DNA from: Streptomyces sp. HUAS YS2
GTDB lineage: Bacteria > Actinomycetota > Actinomycetes > Streptomycetales > Streptomycetaceae
Direction of reading: 5' to 3'
DNA: 64,000 nucleotides
Assembly: GCF_033343995.1 (NCBI RefSeq)
Contig: NZ_CP137573.1
Location: 806,001 to 870,000, forward strand
Position 1 is the first letter of the stretch. Each line of letters opens with the position of its first letter. A program made the position numbers and the translations under genes. The notes beneath the pieces were generated by a model. It did not search any database. It saw only the letters and a list, made by a program, of their open reading frames with translations, and was not told the DNA's origin. Shown here in pieces: positions 14,967 through 21,724 of the stretch.

Positions 14967-16124
14967 TCAGGCTGCGGACGACGGGAAGCGCTCGGGCCGG
15001 AACGGGCCGATGTCGAGGGGCTGTTCGCCGCCGGTGAGGCATCGCGCGACGACGAGCCCGGTGACGGGCGCGAGTCCGATCCCGGCACCCTCGTGCCCGC
15101 AGGCGTGCAGCAGGCCGGGGACCCTCGGGTCCGAACCGATCGCCGGCAGGTGGTCGGGAAGGTACGGACGGAAGCCCGCGTACGTGCGCATCGCCCGGAC
15201 CCCGGCCAGCACCGGGAACAGCGCCGTGGCCCCGGCCGCGAGCCGCCGCAGAGCGGGGACGGACAACGTGCGGTCGTGGCCGACCCGTTCGCGGCTGGCT
15301 CCGATCAGGACCGGTCCGGCCGGGGTGCCCTCGACGACGGCGGAGGTCTGCAGCGCCGCCGAGCCGCTGGCCACGTTCGCGACGTAGTCGGCTGCGTACA
15401 CCTTGTGGCGGACGACGCGCGGGAGCGGCTCGGTGACGAGGACGAAGCCCCGGCGGGGCAGCACGGGCAGGTCCACGCCCGCGAGCCGGGCGAGCTCCCC
15501 GCCGTACACGCCGGCCGCGTTCACCACGTAGGGGGCGTGGATCTCGCCCCGGGACGTACGGACTCCGCGCACCTCGCCGGAGGCGCCGCGCAGGATGGCG
15601 GTGACCTCCTCCCCCAGGCGCAGCGTGACGTGCTCGCCGCAGCCGCGCAGCAGGTGTGCCGCGGCGAGCGCGGGCATCACCTGGGCGTCGCCCGGGTAGT
15701 GGAAGCCGCCGGCCGGGCCGGCGGCGAGGTGGGGCTCCAGGTCGTTCAGCCGGTCCGCGGGGACCTCGACGGCCTCGACGCCCGCCTCGCGCTGCCGCGC
15801 GGCGAACTCGGCCAGTGCGGCCATTCCTGCCGCGTCCCGGGCGACGACGAGGCCGCCCTTGGCCTCGTACTCGATCCGGGACGGTAGCCCGCCGGCCAGA
15901 TCGGTCCACAACTTCATGGAGAGCAGGGAGAGTTCGAGTTCCGGGCCAGGGGCCTTGTCGGAGACGAGGAGGTTGCCCTCCCCGGCTCCGGTGGTGCCGC
16001 CCGCGACCGGGCCGCGGTCGATCACGGTGACGCGCAGTCCCGCGCCGACGGCGTAGGAGGCGCAGGCCGCGCCGACCACGCCGGCGCCGACGACGATGAC
16101 GTCCGAGAGTCTTCTCGTGAGCAC
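14967..16124 (-). CDS. D-hydroxyproline dehydrogenase, DAAO-type FAD subunit (HcnC/LhpB-like)
   Basis: 385 residues from GTG 16124. FAD fold DVIVVGAGVVGAACASYA, GGTTGAGEGNLL, YVVNAAGVYGGELA and the C-terminal HACGHEGAGIGLAPVTG fit the D-amino-acid-oxidase/glycine-oxidase group. This subunit holds the substrate-oxidising flavin. First gene of the operon running to 9705. No other start codon precedes the GxGxxG, and almost no leader is available: an operator-like site begins three bases upstream and a promoter can be read ending close to the start. The mRNA may therefore be leaderless or nearly so. Confidence 0.88.
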   Translation of the reverse strand: MLTRRLSDVIVVGAGVVGAACASYAVGAGLRVTVIDRGPVAGGTTGAGEGNLLVSDKAPGPELELSLLSMKLWTDLAGGLPSRIEYEAKGGLVVARDAAGMAALAEFAARQREAGVEAVEVPADRLNDLEPHLAAGPAGGFHYPGDAQVMPALAAAHLLRGCGEHVTLRLGEEVTAILRGASGEVRGVRTSRGEIHAPYVVNAAGVYGGELARLAGVDLPVLPRRGFVLVTEPLPRVVRHKVYAADYVANVASGSAALQTSAVVEGTPAGPVLIGASRERVGHDRTLSVPALRRLAAGATALFPVLAGVRAMRTYAGFRPYLPDHLPAIGSDPRVPGLLHACGHEGAGIGLAPVTGLVVARCLTGGEQPLDIGPFRPERFPSSAA

Positions 16125-16126
16125 CT

Positions 16127-16149
16127 CAGTAATATTTCACATTGCACTG
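16127..16149 (-). promoter_or_regulatory. Operator-like site before the hydroxyproline operon
   Basis: The top strand reads AGTAAT at 16128-16133 and TTGCACTG at 16142-16149 around a TTTCAC core. The same flanks occur at 21617-21636 before the collagenase, there around GTGAAA, the reverse complement of TTTCAC. On the minus strand a promoter can be read as TTGGCA, 17 bases, AATATT overlapping the site. The neighbouring GntR protein (16239-16955) is the obvious candidate binder. Confidence 0.6.
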
Positions 16150-16194
16150 CCTGTGCCAAGAGCCCTGCAGCGCAAGCTCGTTGGGACACGCATG

Positions 16195-16224
16195 TGCCCC
16201 GGCCTCCATGGGGAGACCGGGGCA
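16195..16224 (-). terminator. Hairpin after the GntR gene
   Basis: TGCCCCGG (16195-16202) pairs with CCGGGGCA (16217-16224) and CTCC with GGAG inside, with one mismatch and an ATGG loop. It begins 15 bases beyond the GntR stop codon in the direction of its transcription and before the hydroxyproline promoter, so it should end the 19016-16239 transcript. Confidence 0.75.
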
Positions 16225-16238
16225 CAGGCTCGGGCGGA

Positions 16239-16955
16239 TCAGCCCCGGCGCACGGCTCCGAGCCGGCCGGTGGGCCGCTCGACCGGCTCGTCCCGGGCCT
16301 CGGCCCACAGTGAGCGGACATGGCCGAGGTGGCGGAGCATGCAGGCCTCCGCGCCCGCCGCGTCCCGCGCGATCATCAGGTCGAGGAGCTCCGCGTGCTC
16401 CTCCGCCGAGGAGACCAGCTTGCCCGCCTCGTCGAGCCCGGTGAGCCCGTACAGCCGGGAGCGCTTGCGCAGGTCGCCGACGGTCTCCACCAGACGGTCG
16501 TTGCCGGCGAGACCGAGCAGGGTGAGATGGAAGAGGCGGTCCGCCTCCAGGTATCCGATCAGGTTGTGCGCCCGGGCGTTGGCGACGATCTCCTCGGCGA
16601 GCGGGCGCAGCGCCTCCAGCTGCTCGGTCGTGGCGAGTTCGGTGATCCGGCCGACCGTCGGTACCTCGATGAGCATGCGCAGCTCGGTGCACTGGTCGAG
16701 TTCCCGCTCGCTCACCTCCGTGACCCGGAAGCCCTTGTTGCGCACCGGCTCGACCAGGCCCTCGCGCGCCAGGTCGAGCATGGCCTCGCGCACCGGGGTG
16801 GCCGACACACCGAGTTCGGCGGCGAGTCCGGGCGCGGAGTACACGCCGCCGGGCTTCAGTTCGCCGGCGATCAGGGCCGCCCGGAGGGCGTGCCCGACCT
16901 GGTCGCGGAGCCGCTCCTGCGCCTTGATGAGACTGTGCTGCTTCAGGTCACCCAC
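16239..16955 (-). CDS. GntR-family regulator, FCD (FadR) subfamily
   Basis: 238 residues from GTG 16955, chosen because GGAGG lies six bases upstream; an in-frame TTG at 16961 abuts that site. The winged helix is at about residues 20-75 (LRAALIAGELKPGGVYSAPGL, VSATPVREAMLDLAREGLV). The all-helical FCD ligand domain follows, with metal/ligand residues in EADRLFHLTLL, EEHAELLDLM and HLGHVRSLW. FCD regulators usually sense carboxylic acids. Located between the two hydroxyproline gene sets and 40 bases after the cyclodeaminase-like gene, it most likely controls hydroxyproline use. Confidence 0.88.
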   Translation of the reverse strand: MGDLKQHSLIKAQERLRDQVGHALRAALIAGELKPGGVYSAPGLAAELGVSATPVREAMLDLAREGLVEPVRNKGFRVTEVSERELDQCTELRMLIEVPTVGRITELATTEQLEALRPLAEEIVANARAHNLIGYLEADRLFHLTLLGLAGNDRLVETVGDLRKRSRLYGLTGLDEAGKLVSSAEEHAELLDLMIARDAAGAEACMLRHLGHVRSLWAEARDEPVERPTGRLGAVRRG

Positions 16956-16995
16956 GCTCAACCTCCGAGAACTCGCGGAGGCACAGCGTACAATG

Positions 16996-17955
16996 TCACG
17001 TTTCGCTGCCAGCGGCCCGGTACAGAGCCACCGCCACCGCGAGATCCTCCCAGGCCATGCCGACGCTCTTGAAGAACCGCGGCCCGGTCACCGGCCCGCG
17101 GTCGGGCAGCCGTCCGGCCACCAGGTCGGCGAGCGTCCCGGCGACCCGCCCGGGCACGAACGCCCCTTCGGCCGCGGGGATCAGGAGGTCGCCGGCCTCC
17201 CGCAGGGCCGCCGCCCGCGACTCGACGTACACCTCGGCCCGGCGCACCAGCACGGTGTCGGTCTCCCGGGCCTCCGGCTCGTGCGAGCCGACCGCCACGA
17301 CCACGGACCCGTCGGGCACCAGCCGCCCGTCGAAGAGCGGGGTGCGCGCCGTCGTGCAGCACACCACCAGGTCCGCGCCGACCACGTCCTCGGGGGCGCC
17401 GGTACCGGACTCGGGCACACCGAGCCCGCGCGCGTACGCGGCGAGGGCGTCCCCGCGCTCCGGGTCCCGCGAGACCACCACCGCCTCGGCGACGTCCCGT
17501 ACGGCGAGCAGGGCGTCCAGGTGCCCGTACGCCTGAGGCCCCGATCCGAACAGCACCAGCCGCAACGGCCTGTCTCGTGCGGCCAGGTGACGAACCGCGA
17601 GGGCGGAGACCGCCGGGGTGCGCAGCGCGGTGAGCGCGGCGCCGTCGACGAGGGCGAGCGGGGTCAGCGTCGTCCCGTCCAGGAGCAGGTAGCTTCCGGT
17701 GATGCGGGGCAGGCCGCGGGCCGGGTTCCCCGGCGCCACCCCGGCGATCTTCACGCCCGCCCAGGACCCGGACGCGGCGGGCATGAGCAGCAGTTCACCG
17801 GCGGGGACGGGAACGGCGGTGCGCGCCGGCTCGGCCTCCGGGTCCAGCCCCGCGGACAGTGCCTCGGCCAGCGCCTCCACGGCGTCGGCCGGACGGAGCA
17901 GCCGCCGTACCGCCGCGGCGTCGATCACACGCGGCCCGTCGCGGCCGGGCCTCAC
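16996..17955 (-). CDS. Ornithine cyclodeaminase/mu-crystallin family; likely pyrroline-2-carboxylate reductase
   Basis: 319 residues if GTG 17955 is used, which overlaps the upstream stop as GTGA; GTG 17928 would give 310. The NAD-binding fold is LVLFGSGPQAYGHLDAL and the family core PAGELLLMPA, GVKIAGVAPGN and LALVDGAALTALRTPAVSALAV is intact. Relatives turn ornithine to proline or reduce cyclic imines. In hydroxyproline clusters the LhpI-type member reduces delta1-pyrroline-2-carboxylate to L-proline after dehydration of trans-3-hydroxy-L-proline. Coupling to a proline-racemase-family gene makes that route the best guess. Confidence 0.85.
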   Translation of the reverse strand: MRPGRDGPRVIDAAAVRRLLRPADAVEALAEALSAGLDPEAEPARTAVPVPAGELLLMPAASGSWAGVKIAGVAPGNPARGLPRITGSYLLLDGTTLTPLALVDGAALTALRTPAVSALAVRHLAARDRPLRLVLFGSGPQAYGHLDALLAVRDVAEAVVVSRDPERGDALAAYARGLGVPESGTGAPEDVVGADLVVCCTTARTPLFDGRLVPDGSVVVAVGSHEPEARETDTVLVRRAEVYVESRAAALREAGDLLIPAAEGAFVPGRVAGTLADLVAGRLPDRGPVTGPRFFKSVGMAWEDLAVAVALYRAAGSET

Positions 17956-19016
17956 AGCAGGAACCCGGCGCCGAGGCCGTCGTCCGGGTCCAGGGTGAAC
18001 AGGTGCTCGCCCGTGCGGTGGGCCGTGCCCGTCACGTCGGTGACGAGGCCGTCCGGTCCGCTGCCCGCACGGACCGCCCGTCCGGTGAACACCGTTCCCA
18101 CGACGGACTCGTGGGTGAGGACCGCGTCGGCCGCGAGGCGTCCCTCGTCGGCGAGCAGGGCGATCCGGGCAGAGGTGCCCGAGCCGCAGGGCGAGCGGTC
18201 GATCTGGCCGTCGGCGAAGACGGTGACGTTGCGCTGGCGCGGCCCGGAGGGGGTGTCGGGCAGTTCCTCGTACAGGATCACGCCGTACACCCCGGAGAGC
18301 CCCGGGCCGTCCGGATGAAGGGTGGCGGGGTGTCCGGCGAGCGCGGCGCGGATCTCCCGGCCCGCCCGCACGAGTTCGGGGAGTGCGGCCCGCTCCACGG
18401 ACAGGCCGAGGGCGCTCGCGGGGAGCGAGACGTAGCAGGCGCCGGCGTACGCGATGTCGACCTCGACGGTGCCCGCGCCCGTGGCGACGGGGACCTTGCG
18501 GGCGGTGACCACGGCCGGGACGTTCCGGAAGGTCACGCCGGTGGTCCGGCCCGTGGTGCGGTGCACGGTCGCGGTGACCCGCCCGGACGGTACGTCGATC
18601 CGGACCTGGACGTCGCCGTCGGCACGGGCGGCGACGCGGCCGGAGTCCACGGCCCACGCGCCGAGCGCCATGGTGCCGTGACCGCAGGCGGTCGAGTAAC
18701 CGTCCTTGTGCCAGAACAGCACGCCCAGGTGCGCCCCGTCGTCGTCCGGCGGCACGACGAAGCCGCCGTACATCCCCGCGTGCCCGCGTGGTTCCTGGAC
18801 GAGCAGTCGGCGTACGTCGTCCAGCGGGCCGGGGCGCGGGCTGGTGCCGTCGCCCGCCGGGCCGAGGAGGGTGGCGCGGCGCTCGGCCACGGTGTCCCCG
18901 GCGACGGGCGGCAGTCCGCCGGCCGCGAGGTCGACGATCCGGAAGGGCTCTCCTGCGGTGTGGTAATCGGCGGTGCGGACGGCGGTGACGGGGGAACGGG
19001 CGTGTCGGGTGCTCAT
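17952..19016 (-). CDS. Second proline-racemase-family enzyme (possible trans-3-hydroxyproline dehydratase)
   Basis: 354 residues from ATG 19016. The family's two catalytic positions are Cys111 (TACGHGTMA) and Cys277 (DRSPCGSGTSAR). Classic trans-3-hydroxyproline dehydratases often replace one of these cysteines; here both remain, as in racemases and epimerases. The sequence differs clearly from the epimerase at 11078-12082 and carries extra loops (about residues 55-65 and 250-262). Pairing with the cyclodeaminase-like gene points to trans-3-hydroxy-L-proline, while the active site alone would allow epimerase activity. Family firm, reaction open. Confidence 0.82.
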   Translation of the reverse strand: MSTRHARSPVTAVRTADYHTAGEPFRIVDLAAGGLPPVAGDTVAERRATLLGPAGDGTSPRPGPLDDVRRLLVQEPRGHAGMYGGFVVPPDDDGAHLGVLFWHKDGYSTACGHGTMALGAWAVDSGRVAARADGDVQVRIDVPSGRVTATVHRTTGRTTGVTFRNVPAVVTARKVPVATGAGTVEVDIAYAGACYVSLPASALGLSVERAALPELVRAGREIRAALAGHPATLHPDGPGLSGVYGVILYEELPDTPSGPRQRNVTVFADGQIDRSPCGSGTSARIALLADEGRLAADAVLTHESVVGTVFTGRAVRAGSGPDGLVTDVTGTAHRTGEHLFTLDPDDGLGAGFLL

Positions 19017-19052
19017 GCTGTCCTTCGGCTGGTGCGGGCGACAGTGCGCGGC

Positions 19053-19093
19053 GCCCGGGAGGGGGCGTCCCGACAGGACTACCCCTCCCGGGC
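19053..19093 (-). terminator. Hairpin after the collagenase gene
   Basis: GCCCGGGAGGGG (19053-19064) pairs perfectly with CCCCTCCCGGGC (19082-19093) across a 17-base loop. It lies 18 bases past the collagenase stop and upstream of the next gene, so the collagenase forms its own transcription unit. Confidence 0.7.
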
Positions 19094-19110
19094 CGGTATC
19101 GGACGGTGGG

Positions 19111-21492
19111 TCAGCTGCGCAGGGGGCCCTCGCAGCGGAAGTCCGACGTGCCGGCCACCTTCGTGTCCCAGATGTCCACGGGTCCGAAGGAGCAGTTCAT
19201 GTCGGCCAGGTTGTTGGTGGCCGCGCCGGCCCGGTCGAGGATGAAGTAGTCGACCGTCTCGGACATGTCCTTGAAGACCCTGTCCTCGCTGCGCCAGTCC
19301 GTCAGGTTGGCGGTGATCCGGCCCGTGCAGACGAACCGGCGCTTGCCCGGGTCGCCGTTCTCCACGCAGTCGGGGGTGTTGGACGTGGCGGCGGCGAAGG
19401 CGGACCGCACGGCGGCGGGCGTCGCGTCACGCAGCTGTGCGTTGGGCGTGTAGGTGGTGTTCGGCACGAACAGCTCGTCGACCTTGGCGATCTGTGCGTC
19501 GAGGAAGCGGTCGTAGTCGCGCTGGAGGTAGCTGTCCGCGCCGAGGCGGTGCCGCCAGGAGTCGTACCCGGCCACGTCGTTCGCCCGCAGGTGGGTGTAC
19601 ATCTCGCGGAGCAGGGACGGCCGTTCGGTCCACAGGAACTCGAAGAACGTGCCCGCGTACGAGTAGAAACGGAAGCCGTCGCCCTCGTACGTGGCGTTGA
19701 GGAGCTGCTCCACGCTCATGCGCGGGCCGCCGCCCGCCGTGTCGGCGATGACGCTGCGGACCAGGGACTTGCGGACGGCGATGCCGTTGTCGCGGGTGGC
19801 GCCGTCGAAGAACTCGGCGGTGCCCTCGTCCATGGCGGTGGTGCGGTCGCCCTCGTACCAGGGGCCCTCGCCGAAGAATCCGGGCACGGCGTAACGGCCG
19901 TTGAGGTAGTGCGTGTACTCGTGCCGGAAGAGCTCCTCGAGGGTGAGCGAGGAGTCCTGCGGGACGCGGCGCTGGTACGTGTAGAACGTCGCGCCGCGCT
20001 CGATGTAGATGCCGCCGTTGTTGGTGTCGTAGCCGGTCAGGATCGGGTGGTAGATCTCGTAGTCGGCGCGCGACGCGTACAGCACGATGTTGAGGGTGGA
20101 GTTCGGGTCCCCGGCGAGCGGCTGCTCGGTACCGAGCACGCGGTGGAACTGCGCCTTGACCTGCTTGGAGGCGTAGTAGAGCTGGTCGACGGTGGCGCGG
20201 TCCAGGCCGGTGCGGACCTTGATGGCGCCGTTGTCGTAGGTGTACGTGTACGGGAAGATCCGCTTCTCGATGTCCGCCTTGCAGACGCCGTACGGCGCGC
20301 ACGCGTCGAAGAAGTTGAGCCAGCCGACGAGCTTGGCCCAGGGCTGGCTGCCGGTGCCGAAGGCCGACTCGACGGGCCCGAGCAGGGCGCCGAGGTCCGG
20401 GACGATCTGCGCCTCGAGACCGTCGATCTGGCCGAAGCGGCCGTACTCGGAGAGGGCGTCGCGGACCACCCAGGCGTTCGCGGTGCCCTTCAGGTGGGTG
20501 TGGCCGGAGAACGCCCGGAAGGCGGCGCGGTAGGCGGGGTCGGCGGCGACCGCCGCGTGGAAGGCGGTGTCCCGGTTGCCGGGGTAGACGCCGAGGTAGT
20601 TGACCGAGAGCGCGGCCAGCGCGCCGCCCGCCCAGGTGGGGTCCTGGTTCGTCGCCGGGTGCGCGGCGTCCATCGTCGCCAGGACCTTCTTGATGAGCCC
20701 GAGCTGGTGCTGCCGCAGTCCGGGGGCGCTGCCCGCGTAGAGGGCCTCGCGCAGGGTGGAGGCGTTGGTGGGCGTGACGTCGAAGGTGCGGGCGGCGTTG
20801 CCGAAGTCGGCGATCGCGCGGCGCATCGCGTCGACGGTGGGGGCGTCGGTGACGTCGATCTCGGTGCGGGAGAAGTCGTGGTACGCCACGGCGTGCAGGT
20901 AGGTGAACATCTCCTCCAGATGGGAGGAGTTGCGGCCGTCGTGCGCGGCGGCGAGGGAGGAGATCCGGCGGGAGACGGCCTGGACGTGGGCATCGGACAT
21001 GACCGGGGCGAGGCGCGCGTCCCAGGTCCATATCAGGCCGCGCAGGCAGCCCTCGGTGGTGACGGCGGGGTCGGCGAGGAAGTCGGCGAACCGCTCGGGG
21101 GCGAGGTTCGTGATGCCGTCGAGGGTGCAGGGCACGCCGGCCGCGGTGCGGGCGGCAGCGGACCGGGACGGCATCGCCGTCTTCGCTCCGGCCTCGACTC
21201 CGGTCCTGGCCGGGCCGAACACCCGCCCCTGGTCGCGGACTTCGCCCGGGGCGGGAGCCGGGGAGGGCTTGAACGGCTTGGCGGCGGCGAGCCGGTCCAC
21301 CTCGTCGAAGGGGTTGGGCGCGGTGGCGGGCGCGGCGGCGCTCGGCGCGGCGAGTGCGCCCGGCGAGCCCGGGGTCTGCGTCGCGGTCGGCCTCTCGGCG
21401 GCCTGGGTGACGGCCTGCCCGGTGGAGGCGACGAGGGCCACCGTGACGGCGGTGGCGAGAAGGGTCGAGCGCACAGCTCTGTGCTGGGACAC
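19111..21492 (-). CDS. Secreted M9-family microbial collagenase
   Basis: 793 residues from GTG 21492 (CAGGAG six bases upstream), with a Sec signal peptide (RSTLLATAVTVALVAS). The zinc site is complete: His524-Glu525-x-x-His528 in RHEYTHYLNG and Glu556 in AMDEGTAEF, the same 28-residue spacing as in clostridial collagenase G. The N-terminal activator domain (about 100-420) precedes the peptidase domain. There are no PKD or collagen-binding domains; the tail is a Cys-containing segment. It should cut native or denatured collagen outside the cell. Hydroxyproline genes follow on the same strand, linking collagen attack to use of its marker amino acid. Confidence 0.93.
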   Translation of the reverse strand: MSQHRAVRSTLLATAVTVALVASTGQAVTQAAERPTATQTPGSPGALAAPSAAAPATAPNPFDEVDRLAAAKPFKPSPAPAPGEVRDQGRVFGPARTGVEAGAKTAMPSRSAAARTAAGVPCTLDGITNLAPERFADFLADPAVTTEGCLRGLIWTWDARLAPVMSDAHVQAVSRRISSLAAAHDGRNSSHLEEMFTYLHAVAYHDFSRTEIDVTDAPTVDAMRRAIADFGNAARTFDVTPTNASTLREALYAGSAPGLRQHQLGLIKKVLATMDAAHPATNQDPTWAGGALAALSVNYLGVYPGNRDTAFHAAVAADPAYRAAFRAFSGHTHLKGTANAWVVRDALSEYGRFGQIDGLEAQIVPDLGALLGPVESAFGTGSQPWAKLVGWLNFFDACAPYGVCKADIEKRIFPYTYTYDNGAIKVRTGLDRATVDQLYYASKQVKAQFHRVLGTEQPLAGDPNSTLNIVLYASRADYEIYHPILTGYDTNNGGIYIERGATFYTYQRRVPQDSSLTLEELFRHEYTHYLNGRYAVPGFFGEGPWYEGDRTTAMDEGTAEFFDGATRDNGIAVRKSLVRSVIADTAGGGPRMSVEQLLNATYEGDGFRFYSYAGTFFEFLWTERPSLLREMYTHLRANDVAGYDSWRHRLGADSYLQRDYDRFLDAQIAKVDELFVPNTTYTPNAQLRDATPAAVRSAFAAATSNTPDCVENGDPGKRRFVCTGRITANLTDWRSEDRVFKDMSETVDYFILDRAGAATNNLADMNCSFGPVDIWDTKVAGTSDFRCEGPLRS

Positions 21493-21611
21493 CAAGGACT
21501 CCTGGTCTGAGGAGAAGTGGGGGAAGTGGTGCGTGGAGCAAGGCGCGCGGGGCGAACACCCTTGATTCGTCCGGTCGTTGACGAACGGGTGGGCGCCGTT
21601 GCGTGAGCTGT

Positions 21612-21640
21612 AACATAGTAATGTGAAATTGCACTGACAA
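21612..21640 (-). promoter_or_regulatory. Collagenase promoter with operator in the spacer
   Basis: On the minus strand TTGTCA (21640-21635), a 17-base spacer and TATGTT (21617-21612) form a good sigma-70-type promoter about 120 bases before the GTG start. The spacer is filled by the operator-like site 21617-21636, which shares AGTAAT and TTGCACTG with 16128-16149. A protein bound there would block the polymerase, so repression is expected. Confidence 0.65.
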
Positions 21641-21671
21641 GACCTGTGCACCCGTCAGTTCGCACGACGCA

Positions 21672-21707
21672 GCGCGCCCGCCGGAGCGAAAGCTCCGACG
21701 GGCGCGC
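21672..21707 (-). terminator. Strong hairpin with GAAA loop after the M19-like gene
   Basis: GCGCGCCCG (21672-21680) pairs with CGGGCGCGC (21699-21707), and CGGAGC (21682-21687) with GCTCCG (21692-21697), one mismatch between them, closed by a GAAA tetraloop. It starts 18 bases beyond the M19-like stop codon and separates that gene from the collagenase promoter. Confidence 0.85.
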
Positions 21708-21724
21708 CGTGTTCAGCCCTGCGG

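Noticed and set aside
19427..21640. A 737-codon frame overlapping the collagenase
   Set aside because: Low-complexity Arg/Pro sequence in another frame of the same strand; the collagenase frame carries the zinc motif and signal peptide.
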